Origin: an uncultured Opitutaceae bacterium
Lineage (GTDB): Bacteria; Verrucomicrobiota; Verrucomicrobiia; Opitutales; Opitutaceae
Reading direction: 5' to 3'
DNA length: 40,850 bases
NCBI GenBank assembly: GCA_903919205.1
Contig: CAIXHE010000068.1
Span: forward strand, 1-40,850
Part shown: positions 8,059 through 17,670 of the stretch, piece after piece
Position numbering within the stretch: position 1 is the first letter of the stretch
Layout of the letters: every line of letters starts with the position of its first letter
Notes under the pieces: generated by a model
Seen by the model: only the letters and a program-made list of their open reading frames with translations
Told to the model about the DNA's origin: nothing
Database searches by the model: none
Position numbers and translations under genes: made by a program

Positions 8059-9036
8059 TCAGGGCGACTTGTATTCGGGCACAGTGATCTTCCCGGAGAT
8101 GATGTCGGCCCTGGCCTGGTTGAGGCGGGCCTCCATGTCGGGGCTCACCAGCTTGCGATTGAATTCGTCGATCGACACGCCGACGCCCTCCTCGGCCAAG
8201 CCTAGCACCTTCACGCCGGGCCTCCACGTGCCCTTCCTCGCCTCAGAGAACGCGGTGTAAACGGCGACGTCGACCCGCTTCAGGGCCGAGGTGAGCACGC
8301 TTCCCGGGTGCAGATAGTCCTGGTTGCTGTCGCAGCCGATGCTGAGCAGGCCCGCGTCGGCGGCCGCCTGCATCACGCCGACGCCCGTGGCTCCGGCCGC
8401 ATGGAACACGACATCGGCGCCGCGCCCAAACTGGCTCTTCGCAAGCTCGGCCCCCTCGGAGGGGTTGGTCCACGCGGCGGGGGTGGTGCCGGTCATGTTC
8501 TCGAACACCTCATCCTTGGGATTCACGTAGGCGACGCCGGCCCGGTACCCGAGCGCGAACTTCCGGATGAGGGGGATGTCCATGCCGCCCACGAAGCCGA
8601 CCTTTCCGGTCTTCGAGGCCAGGGCGGCCGCCATCCCGCAGAGGAACGAGGACTCCTGCTCGCGGAACACGATCGACTCTACGTTCGGGAGGTCCACGAC
8701 GGCGTCCACCAGGGTGAACTTCACGTCGGGATACTCCTTCGCCACGGTCTCGACGGCGGAGGCCTGGGTGAAGCCCACGGCCACGATGATGCTGGCACCG
8801 CGCCGCGCGAACTGGCGCATGATCTGTTCGCGCTGGGACGCGTTCTGGATCTCGAACTCGCGGGCGGCGATGCCCGTCTCCTTCTTGAAGCGCTGCACGC
8901 CCTCGCTCGCCGACTGGTTGAACGATCGGTCGAACTTTCCGCCGAAATCGTAGATGATGGCGGGCGAGAAGTCGGCCGCGCGCACGGACGGCGCAAGCGC
9001 CGCCATCAGGGCTAGGAGGGGCAGGAGTCGCTTCAC
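8059..9036 (-). CDS. BMP-family periplasmic substrate-binding protein (nucleoside-type)
   Basis: A 325-residue protein with a Sec signal peptide ending VRAAD (about residue 20). There is no lipobox cysteine, so it is likely soluble in the periplasm rather than a lipoprotein. The mature part has the PnrA/BMP features: [18 protein letters not shown] at the start, a GFVGGMD segment, and GCDSNQDY late. It should capture the substrate (nucleosides in characterised relatives) for the double ATPase and two permeases that follow. It begins with GTG at 9036, overlapping the TGA of glgP (GTGA at 9033-9036). This means it is translated in coupling with glycogen phosphorylase. Confidence 0.9.
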   Translation of the reverse strand: MKRLLPLLALMAALAPSVRAADFSPAIIYDFGGKFDRSFNQSASEGVQRFKKETGIAAREFEIQNASQREQIMRQFARRGASIIVAVGFTQASAVETVAKEYPDVKFTLVDAVVDLPNVESIVFREQESSFLCGMAAALASKTGKVGFVGGMDIPLIRKFALGYRAGVAYVNPKDEVFENMTGTTPAAWTNPSEGAELAKSQFGRGADVVFHAAGATGVGVMQAAADAGLLSIGCDSNQDYLHPGSVLTSALKRVDVAVYTAFSEARKGTWRPGVKVLGLAEEGVGVSIDEFNRKLVSPDMEARLNQARADIISGKITVPEYKSP

Positions 9037-11507
9037 TTTACCGGGACCGCGTTCAGGTTCCAGATATCGCGAGCGTAGTCACGGATCGTGCGGTCGCTCG
9101 AGAACTTTCCCACGCGGGCCGTGTTGAGGATCGCCTTTCGGGCCCATCCCTCGCGGTCCCTGAACGCCGCGTCGACCCGGGCCTGGCAGTCGCTGTAGGA
9201 GCGGAAGTCAGCCAGCACCATGTAGGGGTCGCCCTCGTTGAGCAGGGTGCGGTGGACCGGCCCGAAGGCGCTGTGCTCGTCGGGGACCCAGTAGTCGCTC
9301 CCGAGCCAGTCTACCACGGCGCGGATCTCCTCGTCGTCGCGGTGGTAGTCCCATGGGTTGTAGCCCCGGATGCGGAGCGCCTCGACCTCCTCGACCGTCA
9401 TGCCGAAGATGAAGATGTTGTCGTCGCCAACCTCCTCCTTGATCTCGATGTTGGCGCCGTCGAGCGTCCCGATGGTGAGCGCGCCGTTGAGGGCGAGCTT
9501 CATGTTGCCCGTCCCGGAGGCCTCCTTGCCCGCGGTCGAAATCTGCTCGGAAAGGTCGGCGGCCGGGATGATCTTCTCGGCCAGCGAGACCCGGTAGTTA
9601 GGCATGAAGGCGACCTTTATCTTGTCCTTGATCCGGGCGTCGGAGTTGATGCGCGCGCCGATCACGTTGATGGCACGGATGAGGTTCTTGGCCACGTCGT
9701 AGCCGGGGGCCGCCTTGGCGGCGAAGATGAAGACCCTCGGGGTGATGTCCAGGGACGGGTTCTGCAGGAGCCTGCGGTAAAGGGCCAGGATGTGGAGCAG
9801 GTTCAGGTGCTGGCGCTTGTACTCATGAAGACGCTTGATCTGCGCATCGAAGATCGCGTCGGGCGACACCTGGATGCCGCACTCGGCCTCGATTTCACGG
9901 GCAAGGTCCACCTTGTTGGCGCGCTTGATGGCCATGAACTCGCGCCTGAAGTCGGCGTCGTCGGCGTGCTTCTCCAGTCCGCGCAGCAGGTCGAGGTCGC
10001 GCGCCCAGTCCCCGCTGCCGAGCGTTCGGGTGACCAAGTCCGAGAGCCTCGGGTTGCACTGCAAAAGCCAGCGCCTCGGCGTGATCCCGTTCGTCTTGTT
10101 CTGGAACTTGCCCGGGTAGAGCGCCGCGAACTCCGGGAACAGGTTTTTCTGGAGCAGGGCCGAGTGGAGCGCGGCCACGCCGTTCACGGCGTGCGAGCCG
10201 GCCACCGCGATGTTGGCCATGCGCACCATCTTGTGCCCGTTTTCCTCGATCAGGGAGCAGGCCCGCTTCTTGTCGTTGTCGTCGGGCCACTTGGCCTGGC
10301 AGAGCGCCAGCACCCGAACGTTGATCTCGTAGATGATCTGCAGGTGGCGGGGCAGCACCTTCTCGAAGAGCGGCACACCCCACTTCTCTAGGGCCTCGGG
10401 CAGCAGCGTGTGGTTCGTGTAGGCGAGCGTTCGCACCGTGATGTCCCAAGCCGCTTCCCATTCGATGTCGTACTCGTCGAGCAGCAGCCGCATGAGCTCC
10501 ACGACCGAGATCGAGGGGTGGGTGTCGTTCAGCTGGATCGCCACCTTGTCCGGGAAATTTTTCCAGGTGTTTCCCGCCGACCGGAAATGCCGGCGGATGA
10601 TGTCGCGGATGGAGCAGGAGACGAAGAAGTACTGCTGGATCAGGCGCAGCTCCTTGCCGTTCTCGGTCTTGTCGTTCGGGTAGAGGACCTTGGTGATCGT
10701 CTCGCCCATCGCCTTCTCGTGAACGGCCTCGACGTAGCCTCCGGAGTTGAAAGCCGCCAAGTCGAAGTCGTGCGAGGCCCGCGAGGCCCAGAGCCTGAGC
10801 AGGTTCACGGTCTTGGTGCCGTATCCGGCGATCGGGATGTCGTGGGGCACCCCGAGAATGGACCGGGTGTCCACCCACTTAGGCCGGTAATTGCCGTGGT
10901 CGTCGAAGATGTTCACCACCCGGCCGAACAGCTTCACCTCCTGGATGAACTCGGGGCGAACGATCTCCCAGGGGCTGCCGAAGAGCATCCATCGGTCGGG
11001 ATGCTCCGTTTGGCTGCCATCCACGATCTCCTGCTTGAAGAGGCCGAATTCGTAGTTGATGCCGTACCCAAGCGCCGGGTAGTCGAGGGTCGCCAGCGAA
11101 TCGAGGAAGCAGGAGGCCAGGCGCCCGAGGCCGCCGTTGCCCAGGCCCATGTCGACTTCCGCCTCGCGCACGTCCTGAAAATCTACCTTCAGGGACTTGA
11201 GAGCCTCCTTGACCGGTTCCTCCAGCCCCGTGGCCAGCAGATTGCTCTCGAACAGGCGGCCCATCAGGTACTCCATCGAGAAGTAGTAGACCCGCCTGGC
11301 ATTAACCGAGTTGTGCACCGACTGCGTGGCGATCATGCGCTCGCAGATGGTGTCCCTAACAGCAAGGGAAGTGGCTATCCACCAATCCCTTGGCGTGGCG
11401 GAGGCGGCGTGCCTCGCCAGGGTGGAGGTGAGGTGCCGCAGGATCAGCGACTTCATCACCTCGGCGGGTGCATCGTGGATCCTCGTGTCGATTGATGGAG
11501 TGGCCAT
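9033..11507 (-). CDS. glgP: Glycogen/alpha-glucan phosphorylase
   Basis: An 824-residue enzyme (from ATG 11507), close to the usual 800-840. It releases glucose-1-phosphate from alpha-1,4-glucan with inorganic phosphate and PLP. Family motifs are intact: [36 protein letters not shown], and the PLP site [15 protein letters not shown] with Schiff-base lysine K670. A GTG at 11531 would add eight residues; neither start has a clear Shine-Dalgarno. It lies 77 bases downstream of mutL and overlaps the BMP gene by four bases (GTGA). The pairing with a nucleoside-type importer is unusual and may simply reflect shared transcription. Confidence 0.96.
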   Translation of the reverse strand: MATPSIDTRIHDAPAEVMKSLILRHLTSTLARHAASATPRDWWIATSLAVRDTICERMIATQSVHNSVNARRVYYFSMEYLMGRLFESNLLATGLEEPVKEALKSLKVDFQDVREAEVDMGLGNGGLGRLASCFLDSLATLDYPALGYGINYEFGLFKQEIVDGSQTEHPDRWMLFGSPWEIVRPEFIQEVKLFGRVVNIFDDHGNYRPKWVDTRSILGVPHDIPIAGYGTKTVNLLRLWASRASHDFDLAAFNSGGYVEAVHEKAMGETITKVLYPNDKTENGKELRLIQQYFFVSCSIRDIIRRHFRSAGNTWKNFPDKVAIQLNDTHPSISVVELMRLLLDEYDIEWEAAWDITVRTLAYTNHTLLPEALEKWGVPLFEKVLPRHLQIIYEINVRVLALCQAKWPDDNDKKRACSLIEENGHKMVRMANIAVAGSHAVNGVAALHSALLQKNLFPEFAALYPGKFQNKTNGITPRRWLLQCNPRLSDLVTRTLGSGDWARDLDLLRGLEKHADDADFRREFMAIKRANKVDLAREIEAECGIQVSPDAIFDAQIKRLHEYKRQHLNLLHILALYRRLLQNPSLDITPRVFIFAAKAAPGYDVAKNLIRAINVIGARINSDARIKDKIKVAFMPNYRVSLAEKIIPAADLSEQISTAGKEASGTGNMKLALNGALTIGTLDGANIEIKEEVGDDNIFIFGMTVEEVEALRIRGYNPWDYHRDDEEIRAVVDWLGSDYWVPDEHSAFGPVHRTLLNEGDPYMVLADFRSYSDCQARVDAAFRDREGWARKAILNTARVGKFSSDRTIRDYARDIWNLNAVPVK

Positions 11508-11584
11508 GCGAAGGGGGGAAGCGATACCCACGCAAGACTCAGGCCAGCCATGGGTTCGGTCACGCTAAAACTGGGTCGGCCGGC

Positions 11585-13306
11585 CTATTTTTGGAATCGC
11601 CGTGCAAGCTCATTGTGGTTGAGCTCCACGCAGGTCGGGCGCCCGGACGGGCTGGAGAGAGGGGTCTCGGTTGCAAAGAGCTGGCCCACCAGGGAAACGG
11701 CCTCGGCCTCGCTCGAGGTCGCATTCAGGCGCACGGCCTTGGAGGCTGCGAGCCGGGCAAGCTCGTCGCGGGCCACCTCGAGGTCCTTGCCCGAAATGCG
11801 GCCTTCGCGAAGGGCGCCCACCAGGTCCCTCAGGAACCCTTCCGCGTCGCCGGGCTCCATCCACGACGGCAGCGCCTCGACACGGAAGAAATTGCGCCCG
11901 AACTCAGCCACCTCTAGGCCGTGTTCGCGCAGGAAGCCGAGGTGCTCCGTCAGCACGGCGGAGGACACTGGGTTGAGCTCGAGGGTCACCGGCAGCAGCA
12001 GCCTCTGCACCGGCACGCCTCCCCTGCCGAACTGCCCCTTCAGGCGCTCGTACCAGACGCGCTCATGCGCCGCCCTGCGGTCCAGGAGCAGGAGGCCCTG
12101 GGGAGTCTCGAAGATGGCGAAGGAGGCGTGCGCCAGGCCCAGGAAGCGCCAGGGGAGCGGCGCGGCGGCCGCCTCGTCGCTCGGGGCGGGCGCCGCCGGA
12201 AGGGGCGCCCGGGGTTCCTCGACCGCCCCGCCGGCCCGGAAAGGCCCGGGAAGGCCCAGGGGCTCGCCAAGCCCGACCGCGGGAGGCGCCCCGAGTGGCG
12301 CCGGGGCCGAGGCCGAGGCGGAGGCGCGCAGGACGTCCAGGACCGAGCGGATCACGAAGCCCCTCACCTGGGCCTCGCTGCGGAAGCGAACCTCCCTCTT
12401 CGCGGGATGCACGTTGACGTCCACGTCGGAGGGCCGGCACTCGAGGAAGGCAAAGGCCACGGGATAGCGGCCCACGACGAGCGACTCGCGGTAGCTCTCG
12501 ATCAGGGCCCCGTTCAGGGTGCGGCTGTCGACAGGCCTCGAGTTGACGAACAGCACGATGTCGTGCCGCGTGGCCCTTCCCTCCCCCGGCCGGCCGACGA
12601 GCCCGTGAAGGCGCAGGCCCGGCTCGGAGGCGTCGATCGGGAGCAGGCCCTGGACCGCCTGCCGGCCGTAGATCTCCGAAATCCGCTCCGAGAGCGACGC
12701 GCACTCCGGCGACCTGAACACGAGCCTCCCGTCCTCGTAGAGGGCGAACGCCGTGGACGGGCATGCCAGTGCGTAGAGCCGCACGCAGTCGACGATGTGC
12801 GCGGACTCGGTGCGTTCCGTCTTCAGGAACTTGCGGCGCGCCGGAACGGGTTCGAAGAGGTGCTCCACGTCGATCCGGGTCCCGACGGGCCGCCCGCACG
12901 CCTTTTCGTGCAGGACCTTGCCGGCATGGACGGCGATCTCCGTGCCCGAGTCCTGGCCGGCCTCGCGGGTCTGCAGCGTGAAGCGCGAGACGCTGGCGAT
13001 CGAGGGCAGCGCCTCCCCCCGGAAGCCGAAGGTGCCCAGCCGGTCCAGGTCCGCGGCCTCGGCGATCTTGCTGGTGGCGTGGCGCTGGAGCGCCATTCGG
13101 GCATCGTCGGGCGACATACCGCTCCCGTTGTCCTCGACGCGGATCAGGGCCTGCCCGGCGTGGGCGAACTCGACCACGATGCGGGTGGCGCCCGCGTCGA
13201 GGGCGTTCTCGACAAGCTCCTTCACGACGGCCGCGGGCCGCTCGATCACCTCGCCCGCGGCGATCTGGTTGGCCACCCGGTCGGTGAGAATGCGGACCTT
13301 GGCCAT
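11585..13306 (-). CDS. mutL: DNA mismatch repair protein MutL, endonuclease motifs degenerate
   Basis: A 573-residue MutL. The N-terminal GHKL ATPase is intact: E30 and N34 in ELVENALDAGA, D59 in VEDNGSGM, and GTFGFRGEAL. A Pro/Ala-rich linker (about 330-385) precedes the dimerisation domain. The endonuclease motif DQHA(x)2E(x)4E reads D409-R-R-A-A-H-E415-RVWY-E420, so the conserved Gln and His are both Arg. The terminal CPHGRP motif reads SPSGRP (552-557). Loss of both predicts a MutL without nicking activity, as in species with methyl-directed repair; this is inference. MAKVRI at 13306 matches the family start; an in-frame TTG lies upstream at 13327. It starts 21 bases after argH. Confidence 0.95.
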   Translation of the reverse strand: MAKVRILTDRVANQIAAGEVIERPAAVVKELVENALDAGATRIVVEFAHAGQALIRVEDNGSGMSPDDARMALQRHATSKIAEAADLDRLGTFGFRGEALPSIASVSRFTLQTREAGQDSGTEIAVHAGKVLHEKACGRPVGTRIDVEHLFEPVPARRKFLKTERTESAHIVDCVRLYALACPSTAFALYEDGRLVFRSPECASLSERISEIYGRQAVQGLLPIDASEPGLRLHGLVGRPGEGRATRHDIVLFVNSRPVDSRTLNGALIESYRESLVVGRYPVAFAFLECRPSDVDVNVHPAKREVRFRSEAQVRGFVIRSVLDVLRASASASAPAPLGAPPAVGLGEPLGLPGPFRAGGAVEEPRAPLPAAPAPSDEAAAAPLPWRFLGLAHASFAIFETPQGLLLLDRRAAHERVWYERLKGQFGRGGVPVQRLLLPVTLELNPVSSAVLTEHLGFLREHGLEVAEFGRNFFRVEALPSWMEPGDAEGFLRDLVGALREGRISGKDLEVARDELARLAASKAVRLNATSSEAEAVSLVGQLFATETPLSSPSGRPTCVELNHNELARRFQK

Positions 13307-13327
13307 TCCGGAGGGAACGTCCCGCAA

Positions 13328-14728
13328 CTAGGCGAGCGTCTTCGACCAGCGCGCGAACTGCCGCGAGGCCTGGGCGGGACCGGGCATGCCCGTGCCCTTG
13401 CGGGCCGCGAGGGCACGCCCGAGGTCGAACACCGAGGCCCAGTCCTCGCCGAAACTGCCGTGGATCTTCTTCACCTCGGCCCAGGAGAGCGCGTTCAGGG
13501 CGCATCCCTTGCGCTCGGCCAGCGCCACGACCGCACCCACCGCGTGGTGGGCCTTCCTAAAGGGGACGCCCCGGGCGACCAGGTAGTCGGCCAGGTCTGT
13601 GGCCAAGAGAGCGGGGTCCGCAACGGCGGCGGCGCACCGCTCGCGGTTGAAGGTGAGGCCGTGCAGCGTCCCCTCAAGCACCTCGGCGCAGAGCAGCGAC
13701 TGGTCGAAGCTGTCGAACACCGGCGGCTTGTCCTCCTGAAGATCGCGGTTGTAGGTCAGCGGCAGCCCCTTCACGAGGGTGAGCAGCGTGTGGAGGTTGC
13801 CCTGCAGCCGCGCGGACTTGCCCCTCAGGAGCTCGCACGAGTCGGGGTTCTTCTTTTGGGGCATGAGCGAGCTGCCGGTGCAGAAGGCGTCCGGCAGCGA
13901 CACGAACTTGAACTCGGCGCTGCTCCAGAGCACCAGGTCCTCCGCGATGCGCGAGAAGTGCACCCCGAGGAGCGCGCACGCCGCCGCGAACTCGATGTAG
14001 ACGTCCCTGTCCGCGACGGCGTCCATGGAGTTCTGGGTCACGCGCGGCCTGCCCTTGGAGTCGACGAAGCCGAGGGCCCGCGCCACGAACTCCCGGTCTA
14101 TGGGGAGCGTCGTTCCCGCGAGGGCGCCCGATCCCAGCGGGCAGACATTGGCCTTGTCGGCGACCTCGCCAAAGCGGGCGTGGTCGCGCTCCAGCATCTC
14201 CATCCACGCGAAGAGATGGTGAGCGGCCGACACCGGCTGGGCGCGCTGAAGGTGGGTGTAGCCGGGGATCAGGACGTCGCGAGCGGCCTCCGCGGCGGCC
14301 AGGATCGCGCGCTGCGCCAGCCTCACTCGGGCGGCGATGGCCGCGCTCGCGTGCTTGAAAAAGAGCCTCATGTCCGTCGCCACCTGGTCGTTGCGGCTGC
14401 GGGCCGTGTGCAGCTTGGCCGCAGCGGGCACCCGCGTCGTGAGCGCGTGCTCGATGTTCATGTGTACGTCCTCAAGGCGCTCGTCCCAGTGGAAGTGCCC
14501 GCTCGTGATCGATGCCAGAACGGCGTCCAGGCCCGCATGGATCGCGTCCCGCTCCCTGTCCGTGATCAGCCCGACATGGGCCAGCATGGCCGCGTGGGCC
14601 TTGCTGCCCGCGACGTCAAACGGGGCCAGGCGGCGGTCGAAGGAAGCCGACTCGCTGAACCTCAGCATCAGGGCGGCGGGACCGGTGTCGAAGCGTCCGC
14701 CCCAGGTGGCTTGTGTGTGCTTGGCCAT
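13328..14728 (-). CDS. argH: Argininosuccinate lyase
   Basis: A 466-residue enzyme that splits argininosuccinate into arginine and fumarate, the last step of arginine synthesis. The start [13 protein letters not shown] matches the conserved N terminus (W.GRF). The superfamily signature [20 protein letters not shown] is present around residues 285-304, with S286/S287 in the mobile catalytic loop. [13 protein letters not shown] and [10 protein letters not shown], both active-site motifs, are also present. The length is close to E. coli ArgH (457). It is the first gene of the minus-strand run leading to mutL and glgP and is divergent from a small secreted-protein gene. Confidence 0.96.
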   Translation of the reverse strand: MAKHTQATWGGRFDTGPAALMLRFSESASFDRRLAPFDVAGSKAHAAMLAHVGLITDRERDAIHAGLDAVLASITSGHFHWDERLEDVHMNIEHALTTRVPAAAKLHTARSRNDQVATDMRLFFKHASAAIAARVRLAQRAILAAAEAARDVLIPGYTHLQRAQPVSAAHHLFAWMEMLERDHARFGEVADKANVCPLGSGALAGTTLPIDREFVARALGFVDSKGRPRVTQNSMDAVADRDVYIEFAAACALLGVHFSRIAEDLVLWSSAEFKFVSLPDAFCTGSSLMPQKKNPDSCELLRGKSARLQGNLHTLLTLVKGLPLTYNRDLQEDKPPVFDSFDQSLLCAEVLEGTLHGLTFNRERCAAAVADPALLATDLADYLVARGVPFRKAHHAVGAVVALAERKGCALNALSWAEVKKIHGSFGEDWASVFDLGRALAARKGTGMPGPAQASRQFARWSKTLA

Positions 14729-14834
14729 GGGTGATCGGAGAGGAGATGACGCTCGCCGGGAGCGCTCTGCAACGCGAAAGATTCCCCGCTCGTTTCCGGT
14801 TTGCCCGGACCCCGGGTTCCCGCAGATTTGGCGG

Positions 14835-15305
14835 GTGACAAGGATTCCACGATTTATCGCCCTCGCCGCGCTCTGCCTGGTGTGCGCCCGCGCGGCCGAC
14901 GAGGACCTGGCGCCCTTCAACGTGGTGGCCATCGGTGAGGGGTCGGCCTCGCTTTTCACCGCCACGGTCACGATGAGGATGCCGCCGTTCGTGCGGCACC
15001 AGTCGGTGCTCACCTCCACCTACTCGGCGCAGGTCTTCCCCTACTTCTTCTTCAGCGAGAAGGGCCGCATCTCGATCACGATTCCGGAGGAGGACCTGCG
15101 CAAGGTGGCCATCGGCAGGCCGATCGACTTCGCGGGAAAGGCCTACAACGAGGCCGGTGAGGGTCGCAGGATCGAGGGACACGCGGTCCCCACCGGCCCC
15201 GGTAAGGGGCGGATCCAGGTGCGCGTCTATATCTCGCGCAGGATCTCGATCACCTACAACACCACCTACTTCCTGCCCGCCTACGCAGCGCCTAGTCCCA
15301 GATGA
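14835..15305 (+). CDS. Small secreted hypothetical protein (156 aa)
   Basis: Starts with GTG at 14835 (GGCGG lies just upstream). A Sec signal peptide of about 20 residues ends CARAAD. The mature part is about 135 residues, mostly beta-strand in character, with a [18 protein letters not shown] segment and a C-terminal [11 protein letters not shown] segment. No cysteines in the mature protein and no motif I recognise. It is likely periplasmic or exported. It is divergent from argH, with a 106-base spacer, and its last 14 bases overlap the end of the convergent OsmC gene. Function unknown. Confidence 0.65.
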   Translation: MTRIPRFIALAALCLVCARAADEDLAPFNVVAIGEGSASLFTATVTMRMPPFVRHQSVLTSTYSAQVFPYFFFSEKGRISITIPEEDLRKVAIGRPIDFAGKAYNEAGEGRRIEGHAVPTGPGKGRIQVRVYISRRISITYNTTYFLPAYAAPSPR

Positions 15306-15699
15306 GCTCGATCTTCTTGTCGACCGCGGGCGCCAGGCTGTGGTGAACGGGGCAGGCCCGGGCCGTGTTTTCCATGAGGCCCTCGGGAAGCCCCCGGGCT
15401 GCGGGCGGCATCCAGAGGCGGGCGGTCAGGCGGCTGACCCGGCGCGGTGAATCCGCGGACATCTCCTTCGTCACCTCGTAGCGCAGGCCCGCGAGCTCGA
15501 CGCCGTGGCGGCGCGCGACGATCGCCATCGTGGTGGCGATGCAGGTGGCGAAGGCCGTCGCGAGCAGGTCCGTCGGAGAGAAGGCCTCGCCGCGGCCCTG
15601 GTTGTCCCTGGGGGCGTCGGTGGCCAGCACCTGGCCCGAGGGCCCGTGGACGGCCGTGCAGTGGAGGTCTCCCTGGTAGTTGCCGGTGATCGTGACCAT
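15292..15699 (-). CDS. OsmC/Ohr-family peroxiredoxin-like protein
   Basis: A 135-residue OsmC-fold protein. The two family cysteines are present, C53 (ATCIATTM) and C116 (ACPVHHSL). Relatives with both cysteines reduce organic hydroperoxides as homodimers in the cytoplasm. The pattern SPTDLLATAFATCIATTMAI is typical of the YhfA/OsmC branch rather than strict Ohr. It is the last gene of the minus-strand group begun at 19152, following the phosphatase gene after 39 bases that hold two back-to-back palindromes. It overlaps the convergent hypothetical gene by 14 bases. Confidence 0.9.
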   Translation of the reverse strand: MVTITGNYQGDLHCTAVHGPSGQVLATDAPRDNQGRGEAFSPTDLLATAFATCIATTMAIVARRHGVELAGLRYEVTKEMSADSPRRVSRLTARLWMPPAARGLPEGLMENTARACPVHHSLAPAVDKKIELIWD

Positions 15700-15711
15700 C
15701 CGGCCATCATG

Positions 15712-15737
15712 CCCCGGCCGGGGCGTTTGGCAAACGC
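15712..15737. repeat. Two adjacent palindromes between the phosphatase and OsmC genes
   Basis: CCCCGGCCGGGG (15712-15723) is a perfect 12-base palindrome. It abuts GCGTTTG-G-CAAACGC (15723-15737), a 7-base inverted repeat around one base. Together they fill most of the 39-base gap between the two minus-strand genes. They could form mRNA hairpins that separate the two cistrons. No T-run follows, so this is not a classical terminator. Confidence 0.5.
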
Positions 15738-15738
15738 G

Positions 15739-17082
15739 TCATGGCTCGAGCGTGGTGAATTCGGGGTCGATCACCTTGCGGGCCTGGCGCAGCAGGGCGT
15801 TGAGGGGGGCGTCGAACGTCGGGCCCTGGCCGCTCGCCCCCGGGATGAAGATCGGCGCGCGCGCGGGCGGCCTGTCGATCGAGAGCGGCGTCGCCTGCCG
15901 CATCTGCTCGAGGGTCTGGCAGACATAGCTCGCCCTGACGAAGTAGGTCTGGGACTCGCCCGAAGTGCGCCGCCAGAGCTCGAACACAAGGGCGCCCCCA
16001 GGGAGCGCCGGGTTGGCCTGGGAGCCTGGGATGATCCAGTTGAGGCCGAGCAGCCCCCCGACGTTGGCGATGTTCGAGTCGTGACCGGCCAAGATGACGA
16101 CCTTCTCCTCAGGGGGGCCTACGGCGCCGGGCACCGGGAGGCCGAGCGCCGCCTGCTCCAGGGTGTCGATCACATGGGCCACCAGGTTTGAGCCCGAAAC
16201 CTGCGCCAGGTAGAAGGTCCGGTCCGAAAGGTCGAAGAAGAGCTGGTGGAGCGTGAGGAGGTCGGTGAGCGTCTTTGTATCCAGGCGCCCCCAGCCAACC
16301 TCGGGGTCGGGCTTTCCATCGGCGTATTCGAGGAGGAGGGCGTCGGTCGCGTTGAGCGATCCCTGCAAAGGGCCGCCGAAGTCCACAAGGTAGGCGCCGC
16401 GCCCCGGGGCTACGGAGATCGGCTGGTCGAAGGGAGATCCCTCGGGCGGCCGTCCACCCGCTCCATAGAGCACCGTCTTCAACTCGCCGAGCTGGAGGGC
16501 GTATGCGCGCTCGAGTGCGGAGGGATCCCCGCCGATGCGCCCGAGAACGGCGGAGGCCGCAAGCTCCCGGCTCGGGTGGCCCACGTGCGCCTGCACCGGC
16601 CGGAACAGGGGGTCGGGCAAGCCCGCATCCAGGGCGTGCACCTCGGGATCGACCTGGGGCACCAGCGCCTTCCCGAGGATCCGCGCCGTCTCGAACGTGC
16701 GCTGGTCGTTGTCCGCCCGGACATAGACCGCGGGGCCGTCCTGGGCGGGATCGCCCGAGAGCAGCCCGAGCGCCGTGAACCGGGTGCGGTAGTAGTCGCC
16801 CATCAGCGACACGAGGAGATTGCCATGCGGGGTCTGGATGCCCGGGTCGGCCTCCCACTTGGGCCAGGGCTGGGAGGACAACGCGGCCAGCTTCTCGCCG
16901 GTCAGCAGCGGTGTCCGCACGCCGTGGCGGGTGAGCACGATCACGAGCCGCAGCTCATCGCCCTGCTTGGGCGCCTGCGCCCCGCAGGGGCCGGCAAGCG
17001 CCACGCCCAGCAGGATTCCTAGTACCTTGGAGAGCTTCACGCTCCGAAAAGAAACGATTGCCCGGGCTTTTGCACGCAGCAT
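15739..17082 (-). CDS. Histidine acid phosphatase (phytase/AppA-like), exported
   Basis: Up to 447 residues, with a Sec signal peptide ending CGAQA. The catalytic RHGVRTP motif has nucleophile H53, and the proton-donor motif is H334-D335 (LAGHDSN). Both are diagnostic of branch 2 histidine phosphatases. Members hydrolyse phosphomonoesters such as phytate or glucose-1-phosphate in the periplasm; the substrate here is not known. The ATG at 17082 gives a long charged N-terminal extension. The GTG at 17040 gives a more compact signal peptide and may be the true start. It follows the methyltransferase-like gene after 18 bases on the same strand. Confidence 0.9.
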   Translation of the reverse strand: MLRAKARAIVSFRSVKLSKVLGILLGVALAGPCGAQAPKQGDELRLVIVLTRHGVRTPLLTGEKLAALSSQPWPKWEADPGIQTPHGNLLVSLMGDYYRTRFTALGLLSGDPAQDGPAVYVRADNDQRTFETARILGKALVPQVDPEVHALDAGLPDPLFRPVQAHVGHPSRELAASAVLGRIGGDPSALERAYALQLGELKTVLYGAGGRPPEGSPFDQPISVAPGRGAYLVDFGGPLQGSLNATDALLLEYADGKPDPEVGWGRLDTKTLTDLLTLHQLFFDLSDRTFYLAQVSGSNLVAHVIDTLEQAALGLPVPGAVGPPEEKVVILAGHDSNIANVGGLLGLNWIIPGSQANPALPGGALVFELWRRTSGESQTYFVRASYVCQTLEQMRQATPLSIDRPPARAPIFIPGASGQGPTFDAPLNALLRQARKVIDPEFTTLEP

Positions 17083-17100
17083 CTACGTGGGACGACAACC

Positions 17101-17664
17101 CTAGTACACGAAGGGCACGAGTCGCTTCGTGCGCGAGCGGTAGGCCCGGTAGGCCTCGCCCAGTCCGCCCAGCAGCGCGTCCTCCTCGACGTCGATGCGG
17201 TGCAGGAAGGCCCAGGTGGCCGGCACGACCATCAGCGCCAGCGAGACCCAGTTCCCTAGACACAGGCCGATGCCGAGGTAGGCAAGCAGCGCTCCCGTGT
17301 AGGAGGGGTGGCGGATCAGGGAGTACGGACCGGAGTCCACCACCCTGTGGTCGGAGGCGATCGCCACGTCGACCGTGAAGAAACGTCCCAGGTAGAGGAT
17401 GGCCCACCAGCGAAGCGCGATCCCGAGCGCGAAGACGAGGAGACCCGCCACGTACAGGGCTCTCCCCCCGTGCATGGACGCGGCCGGCAGCCGGATGCTC
17501 ACGGGGATCGAGAGCGAGATTGCGACCACGATCACCGCCCAGAGGACCCGGACCGAGCCCCGGTCCGCCGGCCTGGTGCCTCGTCCGGAGCGCCTGCGCC
17601 AGGCGAGGGCAAGCTCCGAGGCGAAGTAGGCGACTCCGATCACCGCTACCGGGGGCACGCTCAT
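17101..17664 (-). CDS. Isoprenylcysteine carboxyl methyltransferase (ICMT/PEMT)-family membrane protein
   Basis: A 187-residue integral membrane protein with about five hydrophobic segments. The family core is clear: GPYSLIRHPSYTG (112-124) with R118-H119-P120, and a late E160-E161 followed by AYRAYRSRTKRLVPF. These residues bind S-adenosylmethionine in ICMT-like enzymes. Bacterial members methylate diverse small or lipid substrates, and the target is not predictable here. The start at 17664 is six bases from the stop of the SLOG/SLATT-like gene, so the two are almost certainly co-transcribed. Confidence 0.85.
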   Translation of the reverse strand: MSVPPVAVIGVAYFASELALAWRRRSGRGTRPADRGSVRVLWAVIVVAISLSIPVSIRLPAASMHGGRALYVAGLLVFALGIALRWWAILYLGRFFTVDVAIASDHRVVDSGPYSLIRHPSYTGALLAYLGIGLCLGNWVSLALMVVPATWAFLHRIDVEEDALLGGLGEAYRAYRSRTKRLVPFVY

Positions 17665-17670
17665 AACTTG

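Noticed and set aside
8059-9036. BMP protein as a lipoprotein
   Set aside because: The signal peptide ends VRAAD with no cysteine at the cleavage site.
11921-14734. A 937-codon open frame on the plus strand opposite mutL and argH
   Set aside because: It is antisense to two clear housekeeping genes. Its translation is rich in Arg, Gly, His and Val with no motif, the usual shadow of high-GC coding.
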